From assembly GCF_900177615.1 (NCBI RefSeq), contig NZ_FXAP01000001.1:130825-194824 (forward strand): a DNA stretch of 64,000 nt. Direction: 5' to 3'. The notes under the pieces were generated by a model, which was given only the letters and a program-made list of their open reading frames with translations, ran no database searches and was not told the origin of the DNA. Both the position numbers and the translations under genes were made by a program. Positions 25,169 to 36,805 of the stretch are shown here, piece after piece (position 1 is the first letter of the stretch; each line of letters begins with the position of its first letter). The stretch comes from Plantibacter flavus. Its GTDB lineage: Bacteria > Actinomycetota > Actinomycetes > Actinomycetales > Microbacteriaceae.

Positions 25169-25834
25169 ATGGCTATCGCTACTCTCGACGTGCTCGACAC
25201 CAAGCTCAAGAAGGCCGGCACCGTCGACCTTCCTGCCGAGGTGTTCGACGTTCAGACCAACATCCCGCTCATCCACCAGGTGGTCGTCGCGCAGCTCGCT
25301 GCCGCCCGCCAGGGGACGCACAAGACCAAGCGCCGCGGCGAAGTGTCCGGTGCCGGCCGCAAGCCGTTCAAGCAGAAGGGTACGGGTAACGCTCGTCAGG
25401 GCTCCATCCGTGCACCTCAGATGACCGGCGGTGGCATCGTCCACGGTCCAGTGCCCCGCAACTACGCACAGCGCACCCCCAAGAAGATGATCGCCGCGGC
25501 TCTCCTCGGCGCCATCTCCGACCGCGCACGCGGCAGCCGCCTGCACGTCGTCGACTCCCTCTCGATCGGTGAGAAGCCGTCGACGAAGGCCGTGTCCGAG
25601 TACCTGACGAACGTCGCTTCCTCGAAGCACGTCCTGATCGTCCTCCAGCGCGACGACGAGGTCAGCCTCCGCAGCGTCCGCAACCTGCAGAACGTGCACG
25701 TGCTGTCGTACGACCAGCTGAACGCATACGACGTGCTCGTCTCCGACGACATCGTCTTCACCAAGGCCGCCTTCGAGGCATTCGTCGCCAGCAAGACCGG
25801 CAACACGGCCGCAACCGAGGAGGTCTCGGCATGA
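25169..25834 (+). CDS. rplD: 50S ribosomal protein L4
   Basis: A 221-residue L4, whose extended loop lines the peptide exit tunnel. The loop region ([30 protein letters not shown]) is intact as read in overlapping pieces, and [13 protein letters not shown] follows. In some bacteria L4 represses its own operon through the leader; this is not shown here. The stop overlaps the rplW start (ATGA). Confidence 0.98.
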   Translation: MAIATLDVLDTKLKKAGTVDLPAEVFDVQTNIPLIHQVVVAQLAAARQGTHKTKRRGEVSGAGRKPFKQKGTGNARQGSIRAPQMTGGGIVHGPVPRNYAQRTPKKMIAAALLGAISDRARGSRLHVVDSLSIGEKPSTKAVSEYLTNVASSKHVLIVLQRDDEVSLRSVRNLQNVHVLSYDQLNAYDVLVSDDIVFTKAAFEAFVASKTGNTAATEEVSA

Positions 25835-26130
25835 CCGCGATCAACAAGGACCCCCGCGACGTCATCTTCGCGCCGGTCGTCTCCGAGAAGAGCTACAGCC
25901 TGATCGACGAGGGCAAGTACACCTTCCTCGTCGACCCGCGCTCGAACAAGACCGAGATCAAGCTCGCCATCGAGAAGATCTTCGGTGTCGAGGTCGCTTC
26001 GATCAACACCCTCACCCGTCAGGGCAAGACCCGTCGCACCAAGTTCGGCACCGGCAAGCGCAAGGACACCAAGCGCGCCATCGTGTCGCTCAAGTCGGGT
26101 TCCATCGACATCTTCACGGCTGTTGGCTAA
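25831..26130 (+). CDS. rplW: 50S ribosomal protein L23
   Basis: A 99-residue L23 at the tunnel exit, the docking site for trigger factor and [23 protein letters not shown] and the C-terminal [15 protein letters not shown] match the family. It is coupled to rplD by an ATGA overlap and 28 nt from rplB. Confidence 0.97.
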   Translation: MTAINKDPRDVIFAPVVSEKSYSLIDEGKYTFLVDPRSNKTEIKLAIEKIFGVEVASINTLTRQGKTRRTKFGTGKRKDTKRAIVSLKSGSIDIFTAVG

Positions 26131-26158
26131 GACGGCCGGGAACGAAGAGGAATAAGAA

Positions 26159-26998
26159 ATGGCTATTCGTAAGTACAAGCCCACGACTCCTGGTCGTCGC
26201 GGTTCGTCTGTCGCGGACTTCGCGGAGATCACCCGCACCACGCCGGAGAAGTCGCTGCTTCGTCCGTTGTCGAAGACCGGTGGTCGCAACAACCAGGGCC
26301 GCATCACGACGCGTCACATCGGTGGTGGCCACAAGCGCCAGTACCGTCTGATCGACTTCCGTCGCAACGACAAGGACGGCGTCAACGCCAAGGTCGCTCA
26401 CATCGAGTACGACCCCAACCGCACCGCGCGTATCGCGCTGCTCCACTTCGTGGACGGCACCAAGCGCTACATTCTCGCTCCGAACAAGCTCAGCCAGGGC
26501 GACGTGGTCGAGTCGGGTGCCGGCGCGGACATCAAGCCCGGTAACAACCTGCCGCTGAAGAACATCCCCACCGGTACGGTCATCCACGCGATCGAGCTCC
26601 GTCCCGGCGGCGGCGCGAAGATGGCCCGCTCCGCGGGTGCATCGGTGCGTCTCGTCGCGAAGGACGGCCCGTACGCGCAGCTCCGTCTGCCGTCCGGCGA
26701 GATCCGCAACGTCGACCTGCGCTGCCGCGCCACCATCGGTGAGGTCGGCAACGCCGAGCAGTCGAACATCAACTGGGGTAAGGCCGGCCGTAAGCGCTGG
26801 CTGGGCGTCCGCCCGACCGTCCGTGGTGTCGCGATGAACCCGATCGACCACCCGCACGGTGGTGGTGAGGGCAAGACCTCCGGTGGACGTCACCCGGTCA
26901 GCCCGTGGGGCCAGAAGGAAGGCCGCACGCGCCACCCCAACAAGGAAAGCGACAAGCTCATCGTTCGTCGTCGTACCGCCGGCAAGAAGCGTAAGTAG
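26159..26998 (+). CDS. rplB: 50S ribosomal protein L2
   Basis: A 279-residue L2, needed for subunit joining and peptidyl-transferase assembly. [15 protein letters not shown] is near the N-terminus, and [18 protein letters not shown] carries the conserved histidine near the C-terminus. Length and ends are normal. GAAGAGGAA lies before ATG 26159. Confidence 0.98.
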   Translation: MAIRKYKPTTPGRRGSSVADFAEITRTTPEKSLLRPLSKTGGRNNQGRITTRHIGGGHKRQYRLIDFRRNDKDGVNAKVAHIEYDPNRTARIALLHFVDGTKRYILAPNKLSQGDVVESGAGADIKPGNNLPLKNIPTGTVIHAIELRPGGGAKMARSAGASVRLVAKDGPYAQLRLPSGEIRNVDLRCRATIGEVGNAEQSNINWGKAGRKRWLGVRPTVRGVAMNPIDHPHGGGEGKTSGGRHPVSPWGQKEGRTRHPNKESDKLIVRRRTAGKKRK

Positions 26999-27010
26999 GA
27001 GTAAGAGAAG

Positions 27011-27292
27011 ATGCCACGCAGTCTCAAGAAGGGCCCCTTCGTCGACGACCACCTGCTCCGCAAGGTCGTCACGGCGAACGAGGCCAACAACAAGAACGTG
27101 ATCAAGACCTGGTCGCGTCGATCGATGATCATCCCGGCGATGCTGGGTCACACCATCGCCGTCCACGACGGTCGCAAGCACATCCCGGTGTTCGTCACCG
27201 AGACGATGGTCGGGCACAAGCTCGGCGAGTTCGCGCCCACCCGCACCTTCCGTGGACACGTGAAGGACGACAAGAAGGGCCGTCGCCGCTAA
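27011..27292 (+). CDS. rpsS: 30S ribosomal protein S19
   Basis: A 93-residue S19 that sits in the 30S head with S13 and contacts A-site t[22 protein letters not shown] and [15 protein letters not shown]-type sequence (here [15 protein letters not shown]) are diagnostic. It is spaced 12 nt from rplB and 26 nt from rplV. Confidence 0.98.
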   Translation: MPRSLKKGPFVDDHLLRKVVTANEANNKNVIKTWSRRSMIIPAMLGHTIAVHDGRKHIPVFVTETMVGHKLGEFAPTRTFRGHVKDDKKGRRR

Positions 27293-27318
27293 CGCGGTGA
27301 CGTGAAGGAGGAAGAGAA

Positions 27319-27711
27319 ATGGTGGAGTCGATCGCCCGCGTGCGACACATCCGCGTCACCCCCCAGAAGGCCCGTCGTGTCGTCGCGCTCATCCGTGGCA
27401 AGCAGGCTCAGGAGGCCTTGGCCATCCTGAAGTTCGCACCACAGAGCGCCAGCGAGCCCATCTACAAGCTCGTTGCCTCGGCCATCGCGAACGCTCGCGT
27501 CACGGCCGACAAGGACAACGTGTTCCTTGACGAGCAGGACCTGTACATCGCGAAGGCGTACGTCGATGAGGGTGCAACCCTCAAGCGTTTCCGTCCCCGC
27601 GCACAGGGCCGCGCGTTCCGCATCCTCAAGCGCACCAGCCACATCACCGTCGAGCTCTCGACGCCTGATGAGACTGCCGGCGCTGCCAAGGCCAAGAAGG
27701 TGAGCAAGTAA
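27319..27711 (+). CDS. rplV: 50S ribosomal protein L22
   Basis: A 130-residue L22 whose beta-hairpin narrows the exit tunnel; macrolide resistance mutations map to that hairpin, which here reads [20 protein letters not shown] and looks wild type. A short Ala/Lys tail of about 15 residues extends past the usual end. The stop overlaps the rpsC start (TAATG). Confidence 0.97.
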   Translation: MVESIARVRHIRVTPQKARRVVALIRGKQAQEALAILKFAPQSASEPIYKLVASAIANARVTADKDNVFLDEQDLYIAKAYVDEGATLKRFRPRAQGRAFRILKRTSHITVELSTPDETAGAAKAKKVSK

Positions 27712-28499
27712 TGGGTCAGAAAGTCAATCCATACGGCTTCCGTCTGGGAATCACGACCGACCACGTGTCGCGTTGGTTCTCCGACAGCACGAAGAAGGGT
27801 CAGCGTTACAGCGACTTCGTCGCGGAAGACGTCAAGATCCGCCGTCTGCTGGCGACCTCGCTCGACCGCGCTGGTGTCAGCCGCATCGAGATCGAGCGCA
27901 CCCGTGACCGCGTCCGCGTCGACATCCACACCGCCCGTCCGGGCATCGTGATCGGTCGCCGTGGCGCCGAGGCCGAGCGCATCCGCGCCGACCTCGAGAA
28001 GCTCACGAAGAAGCAGATCCAGCTGAACATCCTCGAGGTCAAGAACCCCGAGGCCGACGCTCAGCTCGTCGCGCAGGGCATCGCCGAGCAGCTCTCCGCA
28101 CGTGTGGCCTTCCGCCGCGCGATGCGTAAGGGCCTGCAGGGCGCTCAGCGCACGTCCACCGTCAAGGGTGTCCGCATCCAGGTGTCCGGCCGCCTCGGCG
28201 GCGCCGAGATGAGCCGTTCCGAGTTCTACCGCGAAGGCCGTGTGCCGCTGCACACGCTCCGCGCGAACATCGACTACGGCTTCTACGAGGCGAAGACCAC
28301 GTTCGGCCGCATCGGCGTGAAGGTCTGGATCTACAAGGGCGACATCACCAACAAGGAGCTTGCTCGCGAGCAGGCCAACCAGAAGTCGACGCGTCCGGAA
28401 CGTCGCGACGGTGGCGACCGCCCCCGTCGGAACGCCGGTCCGAGCAGCGCCCCCAAGGCAGCTGCTGAGGCGCCCGCCGCCGCAGGAGTTGAGGCATAA
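27711..28499 (+). CDS. rpsC: 30S ribosomal protein S3
   Basis: A 262-residue S3 at the mRNA entry tunnel. The KH domain has the GxxG loop in [13 protein letters not shown]. The core ends near residue 215, and an Arg/Pro/Ala-rich tail of about 45 residues follows ([19 protein letters not shown]), longer than in E. coli. It is coupled to rplV by a one-base overlap and two bases from rplP. Confidence 0.97.
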   Translation: MGQKVNPYGFRLGITTDHVSRWFSDSTKKGQRYSDFVAEDVKIRRLLATSLDRAGVSRIEIERTRDRVRVDIHTARPGIVIGRRGAEAERIRADLEKLTKKQIQLNILEVKNPEADAQLVAQGIAEQLSARVAFRRAMRKGLQGAQRTSTVKGVRIQVSGRLGGAEMSRSEFYREGRVPLHTLRANIDYGFYEAKTTFGRIGVKVWIYKGDITNKELAREQANQKSTRPERRDGGDRPRRNAGPSSAPKAAAEAPAAAGVEA

Positions 28500-28501
28500 C
28501 C

Positions 28502-28921
28502 ATGTTGATCCCACGCAAAGTCAAGCACCGGAAGCAGCACCACCCCGGCCGTTCCGGCCAGGCGACCGGTGGCACCAAGGTGTCGTTCGGTGAGTACGGT
28601 ATCCAGGCCCTGACGCCCGCTTACGTGACCAACCGTCAGATCGAGTCCGCTCGTATCGCCATGACGCGTCACATCAAGCGCGGCGGAAAGGTGTGGATCA
28701 ACATCTACCCCGACCGTCCGCTGACCAAGAAGCCCGCCGAAACCCGCATGGGTTCCGGTAAGGGTTCGCCCGAGTGGTGGGTCGCGAACGTCAAGCCGGG
28801 TCGTGTGCTGTTCGAGGTCGCCGGAGTCGATGAGACCCTGGCCCGCGAGGCGCTGACCCGTGCAATCCACAAGCTGCCCCTCAAGGCACGCATCATCAAG
28901 CGCGAGGAGGGCGACGCATAA
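28502..28921 (+). CDS. rplP: 50S ribosomal protein L16
   Basis: A 139-residue L16, which positions A-site t[39 protein letters not shown]-type sequence (here [17 protein letters not shown]) and [16 protein letters not shown] are family hallmarks. Length is normal. Its stop overlaps the rpmC ATG. Confidence 0.98.
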   Translation: MLIPRKVKHRKQHHPGRSGQATGGTKVSFGEYGIQALTPAYVTNRQIESARIAMTRHIKRGGKVWINIYPDRPLTKKPAETRMGSGKGSPEWWVANVKPGRVLFEVAGVDETLAREALTRAIHKLPLKARIIKREEGDA

Positions 28922-29256
28922 TGGCGATCGGATCCAAGGAGCTCACCCCCGTCGAGCTCGACACCTTTGAAGACCAGCGCCTCCTCGAGGAGCTCCGCAA
29001 GGCCAAGGAAGAGCTGTTCAACCTGCGCTTCCAGTCGGCCACGGGGCAGCTCGAGAACCACGGCCGCCTGCGCGCCGTGAAGCGCGACATCGCTCGCATC
29101 TACACGGTCATCCGTGAGCGCGAGCTCGGCATCCGGGCCACGCCGACCGTCGAGGTCGTCGAGGCCAAGGCTGAGAAGAAGACCAAGAAGGCCAAGGCCG
29201 CACCGAAGTCTGAGGACACCGCTGCAGCCGACGCCGAGACCACGAAGGAGGCCTAG
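28921..29256 (+). CDS. rpmC: 50S ribosomal protein L29, extended C-terminus
   Basis: Residues about 10-78 are the L29 helical hairpin at the tunnel exit ([34 protein letters not shown]-type, here [15 protein letters not shown]). The protein is 111 residues, against about 63 in E. coli. The extra 30 or more residues are Ala/Lys/Glu-rich. The ATG overlaps the rplP stop. Confidence 0.96.
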   Translation: MAIGSKELTPVELDTFEDQRLLEELRKAKEELFNLRFQSATGQLENHGRLRAVKRDIARIYTVIRERELGIRATPTVEVVEAKAEKKTKKAKAAPKSEDTAAADAETTKEA

Positions 29257-29258
29257 AC

Positions 29259-29579
29259 ATGGCTACCGCTACTGACAAGGCCCCCGAGGGTCACGAGTCG
29301 GCCGAGCACGACGTCAAGGACGCCGCTGCTCGTGGCTACCGCAAGACCCGCCGTGGTCTGGTGACCAGCGACAAGATGGAGAAGACCATCGTCGTCGAGG
29401 TCGAGGACCGCGTGAAGCACCCGCTCTACGGCAAGGTCATCCGCCGCACCTCCAAGGTCAAGGCTCACGACGAGGCGAACTCCGCCGGCATCGGCGACCT
29501 CGTCCTGATCAGCGAGACCCGCCCCACCAGCGCCACCAAGCGCTGGCGTCTGGTCGAGATTCTCGAGAAGGCCAAGTAG
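29259..29579 (+). CDS. rpsQ: 30S ribosomal protein S17
   Basis: A 106-residue S17, a primary 16S rRNA binder of the OB fold. The core ([35 protein letters not shown]) starts near residue 24. The first 23 residues are an acidic extension missing from E. coli S17. It is last of the S10 operon; rplN starts 31 nt later. Confidence 0.97.
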   Translation: MATATDKAPEGHESAEHDVKDAAARGYRKTRRGLVTSDKMEKTIVVEVEDRVKHPLYGKVIRRTSKVKAHDEANSAGIGDLVLISETRPTSATKRWRLVEILEKAK

Positions 29580-29610
29580 GCCTCGCGGCTTACTGAGAGG
29601 AAAGCGAACA

Positions 29611-29979
29611 ATGCTTCAGCAAGAATCACGAGTCAAGGTCGCCGACAACACCGGCGCCAAGGAGCTCCTGACCATTCGCGTGCTCGGTGGCTCCGGCCGC
29701 CGCTACGCGGGCCTCGGTGACACCATCGTCGCGACCGTCAAGGACGCGATCCCCGGTGGCAACGTCAAGAAGGGCGACGTCGTCAAGGCGGTCATCGTCC
29801 GCACCCGCAAGCAGACCCGTCGTTCCGACGGTTCGTACATCAAGTTCGACGAGAACGCCGCTGTCATCCTGAAGGCTGACGGGGACCCCCGTGGTACCCG
29901 CATCTTCGGACCGGTCGGTCGCGAGCTTCGTGACAAGAAGTTCATGAAGATCGTCTCGTTGGCGCCGGAGGTTATCTAA
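29611..29979 (+). CDS. rplN: 50S ribosomal protein L14
   Basis: A 122-residue L14 on the subunit interface, forming bridges with 16S r[23 protein letters not shown] and the central [19 protein letters not shown] are diagnostic and the length is standard. GAGAGGAAAG precedes the ATG. First gene of the spc group. Confidence 0.98.
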   Translation: MLQQESRVKVADNTGAKELLTIRVLGGSGRRYAGLGDTIVATVKDAIPGGNVKKGDVVKAVIVRTRKQTRRSDGSYIKFDENAAVILKADGDPRGTRIFGPVGRELRDKKFMKIVSLAPEVI

Positions 29980-29982
29980 GTC

Positions 29983-30342
29983 ATGGCAAAGATCAAGAAG
30001 GGCGACCTGGTTCAGGTCGTCTCCGGCCCGAAGCAGGACCGCGGTGGTTACCGCGGCAAGCAGGGTCGCGTCATCGAGGTCCTGGCGGACAAGAACCGGG
30101 TGATCGTGGAGGGCGTCAACTACGTCACGAAGCACTCCCGTGTCGGCCAGACCCAGCGTGGAACGAAGACCGGCGGCATCGAGACCGTCGAGGCTTCGAT
30201 CCACATCTCCAACGTCGCGCTCGTCGACCCGGAGACCAAGGGCCCGACCAAGGTCGGCCACCGCAACGAGGAAGTCACGAAGGACGGCGTCACCAAGACG
30301 GTCCGCGTTCGTTACGCCAAGAAGTCAGGTAAGGACCTGTAA
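29983..30342 (+). CDS. rplX: 50S ribosomal protein L24
   Basis: A 119-residue L24 of the KOW family that nucleates 50S assembly. [20 protein letters not shown] is the KOW motif, followed by [17 protein letters not shown]. The C-terminus is slightly longer than in E. coli. The stop overlaps the rplE ATG (TAATG). Confidence 0.97.
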   Translation: MAKIKKGDLVQVVSGPKQDRGGYRGKQGRVIEVLADKNRVIVEGVNYVTKHSRVGQTQRGTKTGGIETVEASIHISNVALVDPETKGPTKVGHRNEEVTKDGVTKTVRVRYAKKSGKDL

Positions 30343-30926
30343 TGACCGACACAGAAGTGGCGACTGGCAAAATCCAGCCCCGTCTCAAGCAGAAGTACCG
30401 CGCTGAGATCCTTCCGCAGCTGCAGAAGGACTTCGGCTTCACGAACGTGCACCAGGTGCCCGGACTCGTGAAGGTCGTCGTCAACACCGGTGTGGGCGAG
30501 GCCGCTCGCGACAGCAAGGTCATCGACGGCGCTGTTTCGGACCTCACCAAGATCACCGGCCAGAAGCCGCAGGTCACCAAGGCACGCAAGTCCATCGCGC
30601 AGTTCAAGCTGCGCGAGGGCCAGCCCATCGGCGCCCACGTCACGCTTCGTGGCGACCGCGCTTGGGAGTTCCTCGACCGCCTGCTGAGCCTCGCTCTTCC
30701 GCGTATCCGCGACTTCCGCGGTCTCTCGGACAAGCAGTTCGACGGCAACGGCAACTACACCTTCGGTCTCCAGGAGCAGTCCATGTTCCACGAGATCGAC
30801 CAGGACAAGATCGATCGTGTCCGCGGCTTCGACATCACCGTCGTGACCACGGCCAAGAACGACGACGAGGGTCGCGCGCTGCTCAAGGCGCTCGGCTTCC
30901 CGTTCAAGGCGGCTGAGTCCAAGTAG
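30342..30926 (+). CDS. rplE: 50S ribosomal protein L5
   Basis: A 194-residue L5 that carries 5S rRNA into the central protuberance. [39 protein letters not shown] and [20 protein letters not shown] match. An N-terminal extension of about 10 residues precedes the core. In many bacteria rpsN follows here; in this window a hairpin and rpsH follow instead. Confidence 0.97.
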   Translation: MTDTEVATGKIQPRLKQKYRAEILPQLQKDFGFTNVHQVPGLVKVVVNTGVGEAARDSKVIDGAVSDLTKITGQKPQVTKARKSIAQFKLREGQPIGAHVTLRGDRAWEFLDRLLSLALPRIRDFRGLSDKQFDGNGNYTFGLQEQSMFHEIDQDKIDRVRGFDITVVTTAKNDDEGRALLKALGFPFKAAESK

Positions 30927-30937
30927 GCTGAGCTTCT

Positions 30938-30969
30938 GCCCGGTCCTCGGTGTATGTCGAGGACCGGGC
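30938..30969 (+). terminator. Perfect hairpin in the rplE-rpsH gap
   Basis: A perfect 12-bp stem, GCCCGGTCCTCG with CGAGGACCGGGC, has an eight-base loop (30950-30957). It begins 12 nt after the rplE stop, in a 145-nt gap where rpsN is usually found. It could terminate, process or attenuate the transcript; no strong promoter is seen before rpsH. Confidence 0.65.
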
Positions 30970-31071
30970 TTCCGCCCGTTCGGGGCACTCCTGCCCAGAA
31001 CGGTTCAACCACCACAGGTCGGCACCCTTGCACAGGATGTCGAAACCTGGTGAACAAAGGAAACACTCGAT

Positions 31072-31470
31072 ATGACCATGACAGATCCGGTCGCAGACAT
31101 GCTGACCAGACTGCGCAATGCGAACTCGGCGCACCACGACACCGTGTCGATGCCGCACTCCAAGCTCAAGGTGAACATCGCCGAGATCCTCAAGTCCGAG
31201 GGCTACATCTCCGGCTGGGAGGTCGCTGACGCGGCCGTCGGACAGACGCTCTCGCTGAGCCTCAAGTTCGGCCCGAACCGCGAGCGCTCCATCGCCGGCA
31301 TCAAGCGCGTCTCGAAGCCCGGCCTCCGCGTCTACGCGAAGTCGAACGAGATCCCCAAGGTCCTCGGCGGCCTCGGCGTCGTCATCCTGTCCACCTCCAG
31401 CGGCCTCCTCACGGACCGCCAGGCCGAGAAGAAGGGCGTGGGTGGGGAAGTCCTCGCCTACGTGTGGTAG
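31072..31470 (+). CDS. rpsH: 30S ribosomal protein S8
   Basis: A 132-residue S8, which binds the central domain of 16S rRNA and in E. coli represses the spc operon. [20 protein letters not shown] and the C-terminal [13 protein letters not shown] are diagnostic. ATG 31072 gives MTMTDP, the usual actinobacterial start; ATG 31078 is also possible. AAAGGAAA lies upstream. Confidence 0.97.
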   Translation: MTMTDPVADMLTRLRNANSAHHDTVSMPHSKLKVNIAEILKSEGYISGWEVADAAVGQTLSLSLKFGPNRERSIAGIKRVSKPGLRVYAKSNEIPKVLGGLGVVILSTSSGLLTDRQAEKKGVGGEVLAYVW

Positions 31471-31476
31471 CCAGTC

Positions 31477-32013
31477 ATGTCTCGTATTGGAAGACTCCCC
31501 ATCGACATCCCGGCAGGCGTCACCATCGACGTCGCCGGTCAGAACGTCACCGTCAAGGGCCCGAAGGGTGAGCTCCAGCTCACCGTCGCGAGTCCCATCG
31601 AGGTCAAGCTCGAAGACGCACAGCTGCTCGTCACGCGTCCCGACGACGAGCGCAACTCGCGCTCGCTCCACGGCCTGACCCGCACGCTCATCGCGAACCA
31701 GATCATCGGCGTCACCCAGGGCTACACCAAGGGCCTCGAGGTCGTCGGTACCGGTTACCGCGTCGCTCAGAAGGGCAGCGCCGTCGAGTTCGCGCTCGGC
31801 TTCTCGCACCCCGTCACCGTCGAGCCGCCGGTCGGCATCACGCTGACCGTCGAGGGCAACAACAAGCTCACGGTCGCCGGTATCGACAAGCAGGCCGTCG
31901 GCGAGGTCGCCGCCAACATCCGTAAGATCCGCAAGCCCGAGCCGTACAAGGGCAAGGGTGTGCGCTACGCCGGCGAGATCGTGCGTCGCAAGGCCGGAAA
32001 GGCTGGTAAGTAA
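31477..32013 (+). CDS. rplF: 50S ribosomal protein L6
   Basis: A 178-residue L6 near the factor-binding site. [17 protein letters not shown] starts the first of two similar folds; the second ends in [17 protein letters not shown], the family signature. Length is normal. It is six bases from rpsH and two from rplR. Confidence 0.98.
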   Translation: MSRIGRLPIDIPAGVTIDVAGQNVTVKGPKGELQLTVASPIEVKLEDAQLLVTRPDDERNSRSLHGLTRTLIANQIIGVTQGYTKGLEVVGTGYRVAQKGSAVEFALGFSHPVTVEPPVGITLTVEGNNKLTVAGIDKQAVGEVAANIRKIRKPEPYKGKGVRYAGEIVRRKAGKAGK

Positions 32014-32015
32014 CC

Positions 32016-32375
32016 ATGGCTCGTCCAACGAAGACTGCCGCACGTGGCCGTCGCCACACGCGTCTGCGCAAGAAGGTCGAGGGTACCGCGGTCCGTCCGC
32101 GCCTCGTCGTCAACCGTTCAGCCCGTCACGTGTTCGTGCAGGTTGTCGATGACACGAAGGGTCACACCCTCGTCTCCGCCTCGACCATGGAGGACACCCT
32201 CCGGACGTTCGACGGCGACAAGACCGCCAAGTCGCGCAAGGTCGGCGAACTCATCGCCGAGCGTGCCAAGGCAGCCGGCATCGACGATGTCGTATTTGAC
32301 CGTGGAGGCAACCGCTACGCAGGTCGCGTGGCAGCAATTGCCGATGGTGCTCGAGAGGGCGGATTGAACCTGTGA
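32016..32375 (+). CDS. rplR: 50S ribosomal protein L18
   Basis: A 119-residue L18, a 5S rRNA binder of the central protuberance. [36 protein letters not shown] and [16 protein letters not shown]-type sequence match. The stop overlaps the GTG of rpsE (GTGA). Confidence 0.97.
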   Translation: MARPTKTAARGRRHTRLRKKVEGTAVRPRLVVNRSARHVFVQVVDDTKGHTLVSASTMEDTLRTFDGDKTAKSRKVGELIAERAKAAGIDDVVFDRGGNRYAGRVAAIADGAREGGLNL

Positions 32376-33082
32376 GCGAAGACAACAAGCAGCAGCAAGA
32401 GCCTGTGGCGACCGTGGCCGAGGCCCCGGTCGAGACCGCGGCATCGACGGCGCCCACCGGTGACCGTGAGCCGCGCGAGGCGCGCCGCGGAGGCCGCGAG
32501 CGCAACCCCAACCGCGACCGCGGTAGCCGCGACAGCGACAAGAGCCAGTTCCTGGAGCGCGTCGTGACCATCAACCGTGTCTCGAAGGTCGTGAAGGGTG
32601 GTCGTCGCTTCAGCTTCACCGCCCTCGTGGTCGTCGGTGACGGCAACGGCATGGTCGGCGTCGGCTACGGCAAGGCTCGCGAAGTCCCGCTCGCGATCGC
32701 GAAGGGCGTCGAAGAGGCGAAGAAGAACTTCTTCCGCGTCCCGCGCGTCGGCTCGACCATCCCGCACCCCACCCAGGGTGAGGCAGCAGCCGGTGTGGTG
32801 CTCCTGCGCCCCGCCGCAGCTGGTACCGGTGTCATCGCCGGTGGTCCCGTCCGCGCCGTCCTCGAGTGCGCCGGCATCCACGACGTGCTGAGCAAGTCGC
32901 TCGGTTCGTCCAACACGATCAACATCGTCCACGCGACCGTCACGGCGCTGAAGCAGCTCGAGGAACCTCGTGCCGTCGCAGCCCGTCGTGGTCTCGAGTT
33001 CGACCAGGTCGCTCCGGCCCGCCTGCTCCGTGCAGAGGCAGAGGCCGTTCAGGCGGCCGCTGCTGCGAAGGTAGGTGCCTGA
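32372..33082 (+). CDS. rpsE: 30S ribosomal protein S5, extended N-terminus
   Basis: The S5 core starts near residue 52 ([20 protein letters not shown]), with [15 protein letters not shown] and [15 protein letters not shown] typical of this fidelity protein. The total is 236 residues against 167 in E. coli. The first 50 residues are Glu/Ala then Arg-rich, and a short Ala-rich tail closes it. GTG 32372 overlaps the rplR stop and its own stop overlaps rpmD. Confidence 0.97.
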   Translation: MSEDNKQQQEPVATVAEAPVETAASTAPTGDREPREARRGGRERNPNRDRGSRDSDKSQFLERVVTINRVSKVVKGGRRFSFTALVVVGDGNGMVGVGYGKAREVPLAIAKGVEEAKKNFFRVPRVGSTIPHPTQGEAAAGVVLLRPAAAGTGVIAGGPVRAVLECAGIHDVLSKSLGSSNTINIVHATVTALKQLEEPRAVAARRGLEFDQVAPARLLRAEAEAVQAAAAAKVGA

Positions 33083-33264
33083 TGGCCCAGCTGAGGATCA
33101 CCCAGATCAAGGGCAGAATTAGTGAGAAGCAGAACCAGCGCGACACGCTTCGCAGCCTGGGTCTCCGTCGCATCGGTGCTGTCGTCGTCCGCCCGGACAA
33201 CGCGCAGAACCGCGGCTACGTGAACACTGTTGCTCACCTCGTACAGGTTGAGGAGATCGACTAA
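33082..33264 (+). CDS. rpmD: 50S ribosomal protein L30
   Basis: A 60-residue L30. [20 protein letters not shown] and [15 protein letters not shown] match the family. ATG 33082 overlaps the rpsE stop (TGATGG), and the stop overlaps the rplO ATG. The longer reading from 32866 lies inside rpsE and is not the gene. Confidence 0.97.
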   Translation: MAQLRITQIKGRISEKQNQRDTLRSLGLRRIGAVVVRPDNAQNRGYVNTVAHLVQVEEID

Positions 33265-33860
33265 TGGCTGAGAAGAACGAAACCACTGAGGAGAAGGCCC
33301 CCAAGGCCGCTGCGAAGGCAGCTCCGAAGACGGCTGCCGCGAAGGCCGAGCCCAAGGCGAAGGCGGCCCCCAAGGCCGCCGCAGCCAAGAAGCCCGCGAA
33401 GGACGAGCCCGCTGAGAAGCGCGAGCAGGTCCTGAAGGTGCACCACCTGCGTCCGGCCGCCGGGGCCAAGAAGTCCCGGATGCGCGTCGGCCGTGGTGAG
33501 GCGTCCAAGGGTAAGACCGCGGGTCGCGGTACCAAGGGTACGAAGGCGCGTTACAACGTCAAGGTCGGCTTCGAGGGTGGGCAGATGCCGCTGCACATGC
33601 GCACCCCGAAGCTCCGTGGCTTCAAAAACCCCTTCCGCGTCGAGTACCAGGTCGTGAACCTGGAGAAGCTCGCCGAGCTGTACCCGAAGGGTGGCGACGT
33701 CACCACGGTGGACCTCGTGGCCAAGGGTGCCGTCCGGAAGAACGAGAAGGTCAAGGTTCTCGGAAACGGTGACATCTCGGTTAAGCTGAATGTCGCGGTT
33801 GACAAGGTCTCCGGCTCAGCTGAGCAGAAGATCGTGGCAGCCGGGGGCAGCGTCAAGTAG
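33264..33860 (+). CDS. rplO: 50S ribosomal protein L15, extended N-terminus
   Basis: The L15 core begins near residue 54 ([20 protein letters not shown]) and ends as usual ([14 protein letters not shown]). The 198-residue total exceeds the usual 145-150. The extra 50 residues are almost only Ala, Lys, Pro and Glu. A later ATG does not fit the ribosome site, and the overlap with rpmD supports the long start. Confidence 0.95.
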   Translation: MAEKNETTEEKAPKAAAKAAPKTAAAKAEPKAKAAPKAAAAKKPAKDEPAEKREQVLKVHHLRPAAGAKKSRMRVGRGEASKGKTAGRGTKGTKARYNVKVGFEGGQMPLHMRTPKLRGFKNPFRVEYQVVNLEKLAELYPKGGDVTTVDLVAKGAVRKNEKVKVLGNGDISVKLNVAVDKVSGSAEQKIVAAGGSVK

Positions 33861-33953
33861 CCCTCGGCCGGCTCCGCACAGGAGCTCACTCGGGTGGCCG
33901 GCATCATGCCGGTCACCCGGGCCGACCCCGCAACATCTCACAGGAGGCCCCTT

Positions 33954-35278
<1,325 letters not shown>

Positions 35279-35282
<4 letters not shown>

Positions 35283-35887
35283 GCGCGGCGGCCGGCAAGC
35301 CCCGTCTGCTCATCGTCGGTCCTCCGGGATCCGGCAAGGGCACGCAGGCGGCCTTCCTCTCGGAGCGCTTCGGCATCCCCGCGATCTCGACGGGTGACAT
35401 CTTCCGCGCCCACATCAAGGGCGGCACGCCGCTCGGCAAGCAGGTCCAGGAGCTCGTGCGTGGGGGCGGGTACGTTCCCGACTCGGTCACGAACGAGATC
35501 GTCCGGGGCCGTCTGCACGAGCCTGATGCGATCGACGGATTCCTCCTCGACGGGTACCCGCGGACGACCGACCAGGTCGTCGCGCTGGACGCGCTGCTCG
35601 CCGAGAGCGGAGCGAGTCTGGACGCCGTCGTGCTGTTGGAGGCCGACACCGAAGAGGTCGTGGTGCGGCTGCTGAAGCGTGCTGAAGCCGAAGGTCGTCC
35701 CGACGACACGGAAGAGGTCATCCGTCACCGGCTGGAGCTCTACGCGCAGGAGACCGCCCCGCTGATCGAGGTCTTCACCGCTCGTGGACTCGTCGTGGCC
35801 GTCGACGGTCTCGGTGAGGTCGCCGAGGTCACCGCCAGGATCGACGCGGCCCTCGCCGCCCGCGGCATCATCGTCCCGGCCGTCTGA
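35279..35887 (+). CDS. adk: Adenylate kinase, short-LID type
   Basis: A 202-residue enzyme converting ATP and AMP to two ADP. The P-loop is [11 protein letters not shown], the AMP site includes [10 protein letters not shown] and [10 protein letters not shown], and [22 protein letters not shown] carries the LID arginines. The zinc-type LID with four Cys is absent, as usual in actinobacteria. It starts with TTG overlapping the secY stop, so expression is coupled to SecY. Confidence 0.96.
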
Positions 35888-35908
35888 CGCACCGACACGT
35901 CCGCCACG

Positions 35909-36748
35909 GTGTTCCGGAAGTCGATCTACAAGACCCCTGACCAGATCCGCGCCATGATCGCGCCGGGGCTGGCCACAGCGGCCTCGCTCGATGCGGTTCG
36001 CGCGCTCGTCGCGCCTGGCGTGACGACGCTGCAGCTCGACGCGGCTGCCGAGGCGGCCATCGTCGCGGCCGGCGGGCACTCCAACTTCAAGCTCGTCCCC
36101 GGCTATCGCCACACGGTCTGCACCTCGGTCAACGAGGACGTGGTCCACGGCATCCCCGGGTCTCGCGTGCTGCAGGCCGGCGACATCGTGTCGATCGACA
36201 GCGGCGCCGAGATCGACGGCTGGAACGGCGACTCCGCGATGACCATCGTGCTGACCGATCTCACGCGCCCGGAGCTTGTCACCGAGCGCGAGCGCCTCTC
36301 GGCGGTGACGGAGGGTTCGCTGTGGGCCGGGATCGCCGAGCTCGCGACCGCCCGACACCTCAACCAGGTCGGTGCCGCGATCGAGGAGTACGTCGAGGAC
36401 CACTCACCCGAGGGGAAGCCCTACGGGATCCTCACCGACTACGTCGGGCACGGTATCGGACGCACGATGCACGAGGCGCCACCGGTGTTCAACTACCGGG
36501 TCCGCCAGCGTGGCCCCGAAGTGAAGCCCGGACTCGTGGTGGCCATCGAACCGATGGTGGTCGCCGGGAGCCCTGACACCTTCGTCCGCGATGACGAATG
36601 GACCGTCGCCACGCTCGACGGTGGTTCGGCTGCGCACTGGGAGCACAGCGTCGCCGTGCACCGCGACGGCATCTGGGTCCTGACCGCTCACGACGGCGGC
36701 GCCGAGGCCCTCGCCGCGTTCGGCGTCACCCCCGTCCGTCCCGCCTGA
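35909..36748 (+). CDS. map: Methionine aminopeptidase, type I
   Basis: A 279-residue dinuclear metallopeptidase that trims the initiator Met. The metal ligands are visible in order: Asp in VSIDSGAEIDGWNGDSAM (two), His in GHGIGRTMHEAP, Glu in VAIEPMV and Glu in AAHWEHSVAV; the substrate His lies in YRHTVCTSVNE. No zinc-finger or SH3-binding N-terminal extension is present. GTG 35909 is 21 nt after adk. The secY-adk-map order is conserved in many bacteria. Confidence 0.96.
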   Translation: MFRKSIYKTPDQIRAMIAPGLATAASLDAVRALVAPGVTTLQLDAAAEAAIVAAGGHSNFKLVPGYRHTVCTSVNEDVVHGIPGSRVLQAGDIVSIDSGAEIDGWNGDSAMTIVLTDLTRPELVTERERLSAVTEGSLWAGIAELATARHLNQVGAAIEEYVEDHSPEGKPYGILTDYVGHGIGRTMHEAPPVFNYRVRQRGPEVKPGLVVAIEPMVVAGSPDTFVRDDEWTVATLDGGSAAHWEHSVAVHRDGIWVLTAHDGGAEALAAFGVTPVRPA

Positions 36749-36791
36749 CCGAGCGGCCGCCCGGTCGCCGTCCGGACCTCGTCCGTCCCGG

Positions 36792-36797
36792 TAGAGT
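36792..36797 (+). promoter_or_regulatory. -10 box eight bases before the PabC-like start
   Basis: TAGAGT ends eight bases before ATG 36806, so the transcript would begin at or next to the start codon. There is no Shine-Dalgarno sequence. The -35 is not recognisable. This fits a leaderless mRNA. Confidence 0.5.
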
Positions 36798-36805
36798 TGC
36801 TCGGC

